NCBI GenBank assembly: GCA_019242465.1
Contig: JAFAVL010000842.1
Coordinates: 1 to 11,726 of the forward strand
DNA from: Chroococcidiopsidaceae cyanobacterium CP_BM_RX_35
Lineage (GTDB): Bacteria; Cyanobacteriota; Cyanobacteriia; Cyanobacteriales; Chroococcidiopsidaceae
Direction of reading: 5' to 3'
DNA: 11,726 bases
Shown: in pieces, positions 1-6,843 of the stretch
Position numbering within the stretch: position 1 is the stretch's first letter
How the letters are laid out: each line of letters begins with the position of its first letter
The notes under the pieces: generated by a model
Databases searched by the model: none
The model's input: only the letters and a program-made list of their open reading frames with translations
What the model was told of the DNA's origin: nothing
Position numbers and translations under genes: made by a program

Positions 1-1
1 G

Positions 2-571
2 AGCGTGACTAAAGCCGAGGCTCAGTTGGCAGCATCCCAAGGTGGACTGTCACAAGCCAAAGCTACTGGGGTGCAAACCAACGTAAACCGCGCTCAGTAC
101 CAAGCGGCTGTAGCCGCGATCGCGCAATCCCAAGCGAACCTTCATAATACCCAACTACAGCTATCCTACACCAACATCTACGCTCCCACGAGCGGAACGG
201 TGGGTAACAAAAGTGCCCAAGTTGGGGAACGGGTACAGTCAGGGACTCCTTTGATGTCAATCACGCAGGATGATGCGTGGATCGTTGCTAACTTCAAAGA
301 AACCCAGCTTGCCAAGATGCGTATTGGGCAGCCTGTAGAAATCAAGATCGATGCTATTCCTAAACACAACTTTGTTGGTCGTGTAGATGGCTTTTCACCA
401 GGCTCCGGCTCAGCGTTTGCTCTACTACCATCAGATAACGCTACTGGCAACTTTACCAAGATTGTGCAACGCGTCCCGGTGAAAATTGTTTTCGACCCCA
501 ATAGCATTCGAGGATATGAATCACGAATTGTTCCTGGGTTGTCAGTTGAACCGAGCGTGAATGTAAAGTAA
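2..571 (+). CDS. emrA: EmrA/HlyD-type membrane fusion protein, 5' truncated by window edge
   Basis: This is the periplasmic adaptor subunit of a tripartite drug or metabolite exporter. It bridges an inner-membrane MFS pump to the outer membrane. The visible part begins in the alanine/glutamine-rich coiled-coil hairpin (about residues 1-50). It continues through the second half of the lipoyl domain (LSYTNIYAPTSGTVGN) and a beta-barrel domain with the EmrA-type signature LLPSDNATGNFTKIVQRVPV. The frame is open to the window edge, so the GTG at position 5 is not the true start, and the N-terminal membrane anchor and first half of the hairpin lie outside. The natural pump partner is probably the EmrB-like gene at 3342. 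Oddly, two other MFS genes intervene. EmrA identity rests on the NATGNF...VQRVPV signature and is fairly secure; the exported substrate is unknown. Confidence 0.9.
   Translation, partial: SVTKAEAQLAASQGGLSQAKATGVQTNVNRAQYQAAVAAIAQSQANLHNTQLQLSYTNIYAPTSGTVGNKSAQVGERVQSGTPLMSITQDDAWIVANFKETQLAKMRIGQPVEIKIDAIPKHNFVGRVDGFSPGSGSAFALLPSDNATGNFTKIVQRVPVKIVFDPNSIRGYESRIVPGLSVEPSVNVK
116..123. repeat. HIP1 octamer (first of five)
   Basis: GCGATCGC occurs at 116-123, 1087-1094, 2435-2442, 7445-7452 and 8176-8183, all inside coding sequence. HIP1 is a hallmark of many cyanobacterial genomes. It is present in both the export cluster and the Dam-like/PIN region, so neither looks like a very recent import from outside the phylum. 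Confidence 0.85.
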
Positions 572-657
572 AGTAAAGTTAATTGTTACTAACAGCTGCT
601 GGCAAGTTCATTGTCCAGGAGGCATTAACAATCATATCATCTAAGGTCGGTAGTTTA

Positions 658-1920
658 ATGTATCTGGATCGAATTGGACGAGCTTTTAGCTCTAGAAACT
701 ATCGACTTTATTTCGCTGGTCAAGGTCTTTCGATGATCGGAACCTGGATGACACTAATCGCCACCAACTGGTTAGTGCTTCAGTTGACGCATTCAGCTTG
801 GTGGTTGGGCATAGTTGGGTTTGCCAGTCAAATTCCGACTTTCTGTCTAGCTCCCTTCGCCGGAGTGTTAGTAGATAGATGGCCTCGCCATCGCATCTTG
901 ATTGTCACCCAGGTTCTAGCGATGCTTCAGTCTTTGGCGCTAGCCTTTCTAGCGTTAACAGGCACAATTAATGTTTGGCAAATCATCGGCTTGAGTTTGT
1001 TTCAAGGTTTAATTAACGCTGTCTCTGTACCAGCCCTGCAAGCTTTCGTTAAAGAAATTGTTGAGAAACAAGAAAATTTAGGGAATGCGATCGCGCTCAA
1101 TGCTTCTCTCATTAGTAGCGCTCGGTTAATTGGACCAGCAATTGGTGGTTTATTAATTGCTACCGTGGGGTCAGGTATGTGCTTCCTGATCGACGGCATT
1201 AGCTATATAGCTGTACTTATTGCCTTATTAGCCATGAAGCTCGCTCCTATGAAGGTACCAGTAGAGACTCTTCCTCAATGGCAAAGGCTAAAAGCAGGCT
1301 TCTCTTATGCCTTTGGCTTCCCACCAATTCGCTCAATTCTCCTGATGATGGCTTTGCTCGGTTTTATTGGCTTACCATATGTTGTTCTTGCACCGATTTT
1401 TGCCACCGACGTGCTTCATGGCGGTGCTGAAACCCTAGGTTTTCTGATGGCAGCTTCAGCAGTGGGAGCTTTAATGGCTAGTATTTACCTGAGTTCTCGG
1501 CCTAGCGTATTTGGTTTAGAAAACGTCATTGCACTAGCTCCAAAAATTTGGGGAATTGGCTTTATTGTCTTTTCTCTATCCCATGTTCTTGGGTTTTCTT
1601 TAGTCGTGATGGTAGCAATTGGCTTTGGTGTCGTTCTGCAAATTGCGGCATGTAATACATTTATTCAAACGATTGTGGAGGATGATAAGCGAGGTCGAGT
1701 TATGAGCTTTTTTAGTATGGCGTTTATGGGAATGGTGCCCTTTGGTAGCTTGTTTTCTGGTTGGTTAGCTAGTCAAATAGGTGCTCCAAATACACTAATC
1801 ATTAATGGTTTAGTTTGTATTTTGTGTTCCTTCATATTTGCTAAGTATCTGCCAGTATTAACTAGCTTGGTTCGACCAATATATTCCGAAATTGGAATAC
1901 TTCCTAAGGCACATTCATAA
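658..1920 (+). CDS. MFS exporter, EntS/MFS_3 (DHA3-like), first tandem copy
   Basis: This is a predicted 12-helix inner-membrane major facilitator of about 420 residues. It starts MYLDRIGRAFSSRNYRLYFAG, followed by the TM1 motif GQGLSMIGTWM. The MFS motif A variant GVLVDRWPRHR lies between TM2 and TM3. The loop DDKRGRVMSFFSMAFMGM in the C-terminal half is typical of EntS-like siderophore/macrolide exporters. ATG 658 was chosen because it gives the same length and N-terminus as the paralogue at 1994. An upstream in-frame TTG at 583 would add 25 residues with no counterpart. A perfect AGGAGG lies at 617-622 but no ATG, GTG or TTG follows at normal distance; AAGG at 643-646 is a weaker site before ATG 658. 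It lies 86 bases after the emrA-like stop and is probably in the same transcript. The substrate cannot be inferred. Confidence 0.9.
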   Translation: MYLDRIGRAFSSRNYRLYFAGQGLSMIGTWMTLIATNWLVLQLTHSAWWLGIVGFASQIPTFCLAPFAGVLVDRWPRHRILIVTQVLAMLQSLALAFLALTGTINVWQIIGLSLFQGLINAVSVPALQAFVKEIVEKQENLGNAIALNASLISSARLIGPAIGGLLIATVGSGMCFLIDGISYIAVLIALLAMKLAPMKVPVETLPQWQRLKAGFSYAFGFPPIRSILLMMALLGFIGLPYVVLAPIFATDVLHGGAETLGFLMAASAVGALMASIYLSSRPSVFGLENVIALAPKIWGIGFIVFSLSHVLGFSLVVMVAIGFGVVLQIAACNTFIQTIVEDDKRGRVMSFFSMAFMGMVPFGSLFSGWLASQIGAPNTLIINGLVCILCSFIFAKYLPVLTSLVRPIYSEIGILPKAHS

Positions 1921-1993
1921 ACTTAATCAGATTTCCAAAATAGAGATACAAGGGGTCAAGAGCCCCGCTCTGCCTTCTTGAGAGAATCAATTC

Positions 1994-3259
1994 ATGAAGA
2001 ATGCCATCAGCACGAGGTCACTTCCATCAGCACTGAGATCAAGGAATTATCGTCTATTCTTTGGTGGACAAGGAATTTCCCTGATTGGGACCTGGATGAC
2101 GCAACTTGCCACTGTATGGCTAGTCTATCAGTTGACGGACTCAGCCTTCATGCTGGGGATAGTCGGATTCACAAGTCAAATTCCTAGCTTTGTTCTAGCT
2201 CCATTTGGGGGTGTTGCTATAGATAGATGGAATACCCATCGAATCTTGGTAACGACTCAAATCTTGGCGATGATCCAGTCATTAGCGTTAGCAATTCTAG
2301 CGTTAACTCATACAATCAATATCTGGCAAATTATCGGCTTGAGCCTATTTCAAGGTTTAATTAATGCTTTTGATGCTCCAGCTAGGCAGACTTTTGTCAA
2401 GGAGATGGTAGACCGGAAAGAAGATCTGTCAAGCGCGATCGCGCTCAATTCTTCCCTTGTTAATGGGGGGCGATTAGTTGGTCCGGCGATGGCTGGTGTC
2501 GTTATTGCCAGAGTGGGAAGTGGTTACTGTTTTCTGATTGATGGTATAAGCTATATTGCAGTAATTGCTGCTCTACTCGCAATGCGGCTCAAGCCTAAGC
2601 AGATAGTTGTGCAAACAGCTAATCCCTGGGAAAGAGTGAAAGAGGGATTTAGCTATGCCTTTAGCTTCCCACCCATTCGATCAATCTTGCTTCTGCTGGC
2701 ATTGTTTAGCCTGATGGCAATGCCTTACGTCATTCTCGTGCCAATCTTTGCTACTAAAGTATTGCACGGTGATGCTCACACTCTAGGTTTTCTTATGGCA
2801 GCATCAGGAGTCGGAGCGCTCTGCGGCGGAATTTATCTCAGTACCCGAAAAACTGTACTTGGCTTGGGAAAAATCATTGCTGTTGCCCCAGCAATTTGTG
2901 GAGTTGGGATGATTGTTTTTGCTTTGTCCCATTTCCTTTGGCTATCTTTACTCATGTCGCTGTTCATTGGCTTAGGTTCAATTCTTATAATTGCTTCTAG
3001 CAACACGGTCATTCAAACAATTGTTGAGGATGATAAACGTGGAAGAGTCATGAGCTTATTTACTATGTCGTTCCTCGGCATGGTGCCTTTTGGCAACTTG
3101 TTAGCTGGTGGCTTGGCAAGTAAAATTGGTGCTCCAAGCACATTAATTATTGGTGGCAGCTTCTGTATTATAGGTTCCTTGCTGTTCAGGACACAGCTAC
3201 CTAGTATTAGACACTTAGTTAAACCAATTTATACAAAAGCTGGTATCCTGCCAAGGTAA
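1994..3259 (+). CDS. MFS exporter, EntS/MFS_3 (DHA3-like), second tandem copy
   Basis: This is a 421-residue, 12-helix MFS protein and a clear paralogue of the gene just upstream. The two share the N-terminal RSRNYRLFFGGQGISLIGTWM region, the motif-A variant GGVAIDRWNTHR, INIWQIIGLSLFQGLINA, SFPPIRSIL, and TIVEDDKRGRVMS. The pair therefore arose by tandem duplication followed by divergence spread along the whole length. ATG 1994 is preceded at some distance by a GAGAG stretch near 1980. A short GGGG/CCCC hairpin (1952-1966) lies in the 73-base gap, but there is no strong terminator, so read-through from the first copy is likely. The family includes enterobactin exporter EntS and macrolide pumps. 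Function here is inferred only as small-molecule export. Whether the two copies pair or have different substrates cannot be seen. Confidence 0.92.
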   Translation: MKNAISTRSLPSALRSRNYRLFFGGQGISLIGTWMTQLATVWLVYQLTDSAFMLGIVGFTSQIPSFVLAPFGGVAIDRWNTHRILVTTQILAMIQSLALAILALTHTINIWQIIGLSLFQGLINAFDAPARQTFVKEMVDRKEDLSSAIALNSSLVNGGRLVGPAMAGVVIARVGSGYCFLIDGISYIAVIAALLAMRLKPKQIVVQTANPWERVKEGFSYAFSFPPIRSILLLLALFSLMAMPYVILVPIFATKVLHGDAHTLGFLMAASGVGALCGGIYLSTRKTVLGLGKIIAVAPAICGVGMIVFALSHFLWLSLLMSLFIGLGSILIIASSNTVIQTIVEDDKRGRVMSLFTMSFLGMVPFGNLLAGGLASKIGAPSTLIIGGSFCIIGSLLFRTQLPSIRHLVKPIYTKAGILPR

Positions 3260-3341
3260 TATTTATAGTTTGATCCGAGTCTCGAATACAAGATATAACC
3301 TCCCTTTTAAACCCTCTATTATTTGAATTTGGAGTCATCTT

Positions 3342-4949
3342 GTGGCTAAGATAAATGCAAATAAGCAACAACCCCGTAAACCTTCTAGCCAATCCCCTCC
3401 CTCTAACGAGCAGGTACCCCTGAAAACCTGGATTGGTTTGATGGGCGCCATGTTGGGCGCATTTATGGCTGTTTTAGATATTCAGATCACTAACTCTTCT
3501 CTGCAACAGATTTCCGGGGCAATAGGTGCAACAACAGATGAAGGTTCTTGGATCTCCACTAGCTATCTTGTAGCTGAGATTATAACCATTCCACTAACCG
3601 GATGGTTGTCACAGGTGTTTTCTGTGCGGTGGTATCTAGTCGGCAATTCCATCTTGTTTGTGTTGTTTTCTATCTGCTGTGCTTTTGCTTCGAGTCTGGG
3701 TGAGATGATTATCTTCCGCGCTGGGCAAGGCTTTACTGGGGGCGTACTCATTCCCATGGCTTTTACCATTGTACTCACAACCTTACCACCAGCTAAACAG
3801 CCAATTGGACTAGCAATGTTTTCGGTGACAGCGACCTTTGCCCCCTCGATTGGTCCGACAATTGGAGGTTGGCTGACAGATAACTATGGCTGGGAGTACA
3901 ATTTCTACTTAAATATCATTCCAGGGATCATACTGATAGCCATAGTCTTATACGCCATTGACCCACAGCCATTGCATCTAAACCGATTGAAGGAAGGTGA
4001 CTGGTTTGGCATCATCTGTATGGCGCTTGGTCTTGGATCTTTGGAAGTTGTTTTAGAACAAGGGGAGCGCTGGGATTGGTTTGGTTCTCCAGCAATTAGG
4101 CAATTGTCCATCATTGCTGTTATTTTTATCACTCTTTTCCTCTGGATTGAGCTGACACGTAAGAAACCTTTTATTAATCTGCGCTTGCTAGTTCGCCGTA
4201 ATTTTGGCATCGGCAGTATATCCGGTTTGGCACTCGGACTAGGACTATACGGTACGGTATACATTTTGCCCCTGTATCTTGGTCAGATCCAGGGCTACAC
4301 CCCCCAGCAAATCGGTTTGACGATTATGTGGTCAGGAGTGCCGCAGCTATTCCTCATCCCATTTGTGCCTAGACTCATGCAACGATTTGATGTTCGCTTT
4401 CTAGCTGCGGCAGGGTTTAGCATTTTTGCAGTGAGTTGTTTTATGAACTCGAATATGACGCACTTTACAGCAATACAAGAGCTGAAGTGGTCACAGCTAG
4501 TTCGGTCTCTAGGACAACCACTGATGATCTTGCCGCTCTCGTCCATCGCTACTGCAAATATTGAGAGAGAACAGGCAGGCTCAGCCTCGAGTTTATTTAA
4601 TATGATGCGCAACTTGGGTGGTTCATTTGGAATTGCCGCTTTGGATACACTGCTGACTAGACGAGAGCAATTTCACTCCGTACGGATCGGAGATTTTGTG
4701 ACGTCTTATAGTCCAGAAACTCAACAGCGAATCGATCAGCTAACTCAGTTCTTTGAAAGCCGCGGTAGCGATCCGAGTACTGCCCACAATCAAGCACTGA
4801 AACAAATCGCTAATGTTGTCCGTCGTGAAGCCTACGTGATGGCATACAATGATTGCTTCTACTTCATTGGCATCGCGCTGCTTGTGTGCGCTATTGCCCT
4901 CTTGTTCTGTAAAAAAGCAAAGGCAGGTGCTAGTGCAGCGGCTCATTAA
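3342..4949 (+). CDS. emrB: EmrB/QacA-type 14-helix MFS drug exporter (DHA2)
   Basis: This inner-membrane proton-coupled pump belongs to the DHA2 family and is 535 residues long, usual for 14-TM members. A polar N-terminus of about 25 residues precedes TM1, which carries MAVLDIQITNSSL. The first half includes GSWISTSYLVAEIITIPLTGWLSQVFSVRWYL and the antiporter motif C region APSIGPTIGGWLTDNYGW. The C-terminal half has the family-typical NMMRNLGGSFGIA. The start is GTG 3342 with GGAG at 3331-3334 seven bases upstream. EmrB proteins work with EmrA adaptors to push substrate through an outer-membrane channel, so the fusion protein at the left edge is the likely partner. The gene closes the export cluster. 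The 185 bases after it hold a weak AACTC/GAGTT inverted repeat followed by T-rich sequence and then the end of a tnpB element. Confidence 0.93.
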   Translation: MAKINANKQQPRKPSSQSPPSNEQVPLKTWIGLMGAMLGAFMAVLDIQITNSSLQQISGAIGATTDEGSWISTSYLVAEIITIPLTGWLSQVFSVRWYLVGNSILFVLFSICCAFASSLGEMIIFRAGQGFTGGVLIPMAFTIVLTTLPPAKQPIGLAMFSVTATFAPSIGPTIGGWLTDNYGWEYNFYLNIIPGIILIAIVLYAIDPQPLHLNRLKEGDWFGIICMALGLGSLEVVLEQGERWDWFGSPAIRQLSIIAVIFITLFLWIELTRKKPFINLRLLVRRNFGIGSISGLALGLGLYGTVYILPLYLGQIQGYTPQQIGLTIMWSGVPQLFLIPFVPRLMQRFDVRFLAAAGFSIFAVSCFMNSNMTHFTAIQELKWSQLVRSLGQPLMILPLSSIATANIEREQAGSASSLFNMMRNLGGSFGIAALDTLLTRREQFHSVRIGDFVTSYSPETQQRIDQLTQFFESRGSDPSTAHNQALKQIANVVRREAYVMAYNDCFYFIGIALLVCAIALLFCKKAKAGASAAAH

Positions 4950-4957
4950 CAAGTGTC

Positions 4958-4993
4958 AACTCAAATCTCTGTCTTGAAAGAGTTAGCTTTTCT
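4958..4993 (+). terminator. weak possible terminator after the export cluster
   Basis: An AACTC arm (4958-4962) and a GAGTT arm (4980-4984) are separated by 17 bases and followed by AGCTTTTCTCTCTC. The stem is only five pairs with a long loop. It is therefore a weak candidate for the end of the transcript that begins upstream of the fusion protein gene. Confidence 0.25.
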
Positions 4994-5017
4994 CTCTCAC
5001 TGCTCTAGTCAGGCGTA

Positions 5018-5250
5018 TTGACACTCCCACCGACAAGTCGGGGGATTCTTCATTCAACCAGTCAACTTGCTTGCTAAACTCTCATCTAACAAGTAGAGGT
5101 TGGTCTGTCCTGAAGCGTTCTCTTGAAAAGTTTCCTACGCCGGGGGACCCGTCGCTGTCGTGAACTTTTCGCTGAAGTTTTCCGGTGCCCCCGGATACTG
5201 TTTTAACCCTTTAGCTAAGATATTTAGAGCTGCGTTTTCATCCCTATCTA
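5018..5250 (-). ncRNA. putative omegaRNA (reRNA) overlapping the tnpB 3' end
   Basis: TnpB nucleases of this superfamily use an RNA derived from the tnpB 3' end and the element's right end. Here an eight-base inverted repeat, GAAAAGTT (5125-5132) and AACTTTTC (5163-5170), spans the tnpB stop codon at 5135-5137. It encloses a smaller CGGG-GGA-CCCG hairpin (5141-5151). About 80 bases further on is the terminal hairpin at 5026-5044. This layout fits an omegaRNA scaffold. The 5' limit is arbitrary and no promoter was identified. The RNA is inferred from family knowledge plus these structures. Confidence 0.45.
5026..5044 (-). repeat. tnpB-element right-end hairpin
   Basis: This imperfect palindrome has stem CCGAC/GTCGG, loop AA, an outer CCC/GGG stem and one bulged A at 5029 (plus-strand reading). 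It lies downstream of tnpB. On the minus strand it is followed by GGGAGTGTCAATAC, which resembles the 3' end of many cyanobacterial tnpB elements as I recall them. If so, the omegaRNA scaffold would end near 5018 and the guide would be read from flanking DNA at lower coordinates. Confidence 0.65.
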
Positions 5251-6286
5251 GAACACATCCACAAGGACAAATATGTGTTCTTTGAGAAAGAGCCTTTTTC
5301 ACAACTTTGCCGCACTGAGAGCATTCTTGAGAAGTATACTGCGGTGGTACGGCAATGACTATCTTGCCAAAGACCTTACCAAAATATTGCAACCACTCAA
5401 AAAACTGTGACCAACTAGCGTCACTAATACTTTTAGCTGATCTTCGGTTTCTTATCATATTCCGCACTTGCAAATCCTCGTAGGCAACCACATCGTGAGA
5501 GTGGACTACGCACCTTGCTAACTTCACAGCAAAGTCTTGACGCTGCCTGCTGACCTTTAAGTGCTTTCTCCCTAACCTTTTAATCTCTTTCTTACGATTG
5601 TTAGAGCCTTTTTTCTTCTTTGATACTCTCCTTTGTTGACGTTTTAAAGCTTTTTCAGATTTACGTAAATGCCGAGGATTGTCTACTTTGTTCCCGTCAG
5701 AATCTGTGTAGAAATCAATTAACCCTACGTCTATACCAATGTTGTGTTTGGTAGGAACGCTTTCAACTCGGCGCTCGGCATCTATACAAAACTGAACATA
5801 GTAACCGTTAGCACGACGCACTACCCTAACTCTCTTAATCTGTTCTATTTGATAGAAGTGCAAATCCCAAGTGCCAATGAGCTTAAACTCCCCAGCCGCA
5901 AATCCATCAATGAAAGTGATATGTTTCCTATCTTGGGCTAATTTCCATCCCGTTGTTTTGTACTCGACGGAACGATTGTTTTTCTGAAACTGAGGATATC
6001 CTTTCTTCCCCGGTCTATTAGCCTTGCAGTTAGCAAAAAATCTCTGTATGGCAAATGCAGCACGTTCAGCACTAGCCTGTCTAGCTTGAGAATTTAGCTT
6101 ATGAGCCCATTCAAATTGTTTAGCTAAGACAGCACAATACTTATTCAAGTCGTAAAGTTTGATGTTTCGGTTGTCCATCCAATACCGCAAAGCCATGTTT
6201 CTGACAAACTGGGCTGTGCGGATCATCTCATCGACAATCCAAAACTGAAACTCTTTACCTTTTAACTTGAATTCGTATACTATCAT
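5135..6286 (-). CDS. tnpB: TnpB RNA-guided nuclease (IS200/IS605 OrfB)
   Basis: This 383-residue protein has the full TnpB layout. An N-terminal helix-turn-helix/wedge region starts MIVYEFKLKGKEFQFWIVDE and includes IRTAQFVRNMALRYWMDN. The RuvC-I aspartate is in NIGIDVG (D186). A Lys/Arg-rich linker (residues 210-245) follows. The RuvC-II glutamate is in VVAYEDLQVRNM (E270). A zinc ribbon has CSQC (322-325) and CPCGC (340-344), and the RuvC-III aspartate is in DRDENAALNI (D349). All catalytic and metal-binding positions look intact, with no frameshift, so an active nuclease is possible. Known TnpBs cut DNA next to a TAM under guidance of an omegaRNA and help the element persist. ATG 6286 gives the family-typical N-terminus; no good ribosome binding site precedes it. 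No tnpA is present in the window. Confidence 0.95.
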   Translation of the reverse strand: MIVYEFKLKGKEFQFWIVDEMIRTAQFVRNMALRYWMDNRNIKLYDLNKYCAVLAKQFEWAHKLNSQARQASAERAAFAIQRFFANCKANRPGKKGYPQFQKNNRSVEYKTTGWKLAQDRKHITFIDGFAAGEFKLIGTWDLHFYQIEQIKRVRVVRRANGYYVQFCIDAERRVESVPTKHNIGIDVGLIDFYTDSDGNKVDNPRHLRKSEKALKRQQRRVSKKKKGSNNRKKEIKRLGRKHLKVSRQRQDFAVKLARCVVHSHDVVAYEDLQVRNMIRNRRSAKSISDASWSQFFEWLQYFGKVFGKIVIAVPPQYTSQECSQCGKVVKKALSQRTHICPCGCVLDRDENAALNILAKGLKQYPGAPENFSEKFTTATGPPA

Positions 6287-6294
6287 TGTTAAAT

Positions 6295-6326
6295 AGTAGC
6301 ACTGTTTAGAGCTACTAGTGACACTA
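6295..6326. repeat. inverted repeats in the tnpB leader
   Basis: Upstream of tnpB an AGTAGC/GCTACT pair (6295-6300 and 6311-6316) forms a six-base stem with a ten-base loop. It overlaps a short palindrome, TAGTGACACTA (6316-6326). Surrounding sequence is AT-rich, as expected for a promoter or 5' leader. These could be sub-terminal structures of the element or regulatory sites; nothing decides between them. Confidence 0.35.
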
Positions 6327-6388
6327 AACTTTAAATTTTAGCACAATACTAAGAATGTCAGTACGACAGACCACGCCGCCATTCATGA

Positions 6389-6429
6389 GCCAGCGCTCTT
6401 GGTAGGGTTTCCCTCCGCAGGCGACTGGC
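6389..6429. repeat. REP-like cyanobacterial palindrome
   Basis: An imperfect palindrome runs from GCCAGCGC to GCGACTGGC, with an inner AGGG-TTT-CCCT hairpin at 6404-6414. Palindromes with AGGGTTTCCCT and GCGACTGGC cores are, from memory, dispersed in many copies in filamentous and Chroococcidiopsis-type genomes. It lies between the tnpB start and the element's left-end hairpin, so it is either inside the element or marks an older insertion site. Confidence 0.55.
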
Positions 6430-6431
6430 GT

Positions 6432-6451
6432 CCCCGCCGATAAATCGGGGG
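6432..6451 (-). repeat. tnpB-element left-end hairpin
   Basis: The plus-strand sequence is CCCC, bulged G (6436), CCGAT-AA-ATCGG, GGG. It matches the hairpin at 5026-5044 in stem length, loop and bulge position and lies upstream of tnpB. It is the likely left-end transposase-binding hairpin. It could instead be the right end of a second, degraded copy, since it resembles that end closely. Confidence 0.55.
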
Positions 6452-6462
6452 TCTTCTGGCAG

Positions 6463-6828
6463 TTAGGATAAAGACAAAGGGATTGCTGGTGCCTCAGACA
6501 CTCTGTATCGCTCTACTTCGTTAGAGGCAAAACTGAATAAAGCCTGGTGCCCATATTGATCTACATATATAGTTGAACTATGCGGTTCGTATAGGTAGAC
6601 AATTATCTCATCCAAGTCTAGCTGTTTTTCTATGGGTTGAGAGCCTGAGCTAGATTGCTGGCTTGGGTCACTTTTAGCAGCATCTCTGACTATCCCAGCC
6701 ACAATGGCAAAAGTATACTTCCTAGATCTGAACCGCTCTGGTCTGAAGGACTGTAAGAGACGAACAACATCACCTGGTTTGATCTCTGAATCCTCTAATC
6801 TTGTTTCTGTTTGTCCTAGTTGCATCAT
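6463..6828 (-). CDS. conserved-type hypothetical protein, possible SH3-like barrel
   Basis: This 121-residue soluble protein is one I do not recognise by name. After a polar N-terminus, EIKPGDVVRLLQSFRPERFRSRKYTFAIVAGIV looks like a strand-rich SH3/KOW-like unit. A Ser/Gln/Pro-rich linker (about residues 53-65) follows, and then a second strand-rich part, DLDEIIVYLYEPHSSTIYVDQYGHQALFSF. There are no membrane segments, no signal peptide and no obvious catalytic residues. The start may be either of two adjacent ATGs (6828 or 6825); no clear Shine-Dalgarno precedes them. It follows the DUF7219-like gene with a 15-base gap, so the two are probably one operon. Its stop codon is about 12 bases from the tnpB-element hairpin, so the transposon landed just beyond the gene. 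Confidence 0.75.
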   Translation of the reverse strand: MMQLGQTETRLEDSEIKPGDVVRLLQSFRPERFRSRKYTFAIVAGIVRDAAKSDPSQQSSSGSQPIEKQLDLDEIIVYLYEPHSSTIYVDQYGHQALFSFASNEVERYRVSEAPAIPLSLS

Positions 6829-6843
6829 GAGGTATATTAGATA

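Larger units (their letters stand above)
5015..6460 (-). mobile_element. solo-tnpB insertion of the IS200/IS605 superfamily
   Basis: The element contains one full-length tnpB on the minus strand and no Y1 transposase gene. Similar imperfect hairpins mark both sides: 5026-5044 (CCC, bulged A, CCGAC-AA-GTCGG, GGG) and 6433-6451 (CCC, bulged G, CCGAT-AA-ATCGG, GGG). Both have a two-base loop and a single bulged purine at the same position on the same arm. The bases beside them also match (GAAGAAT or GAAGA before the C run, minus strand). Such bulged hairpins are the binding sites of IS200/IS605 Y1 transposases, so mobilisation in trans is plausible. Exact ends are inferred, because these elements make no target duplication. 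The right boundary is close to the stop codon of the neighbouring gene at 6463. Confidence 0.65.

Noticed and set aside
583..657. TTG 583 as the start of the first MFS gene
   Set aside because: The extra 25 residues have no counterpart in the tandem paralogue, and ATG 658 gives matching lengths and N-termini.
1978..2187. Open frame of about 69 codons overlapping the start of the second MFS gene
   Set aside because: It lies in another frame of a strongly supported MFS gene, and its protein has no recognisable pattern.
5744..5941. Plus-strand open frame inside tnpB
   Set aside because: It is a shadow of the tnpB coding sequence with no ribosome binding site or family pattern.
5026..6451. Repeated GC-rich hairpins as a CRISPR array
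   Set aside because: There are only two related hairpins more than a kilobase apart, flanking tnpB, with no regular repeat-spacer pattern.
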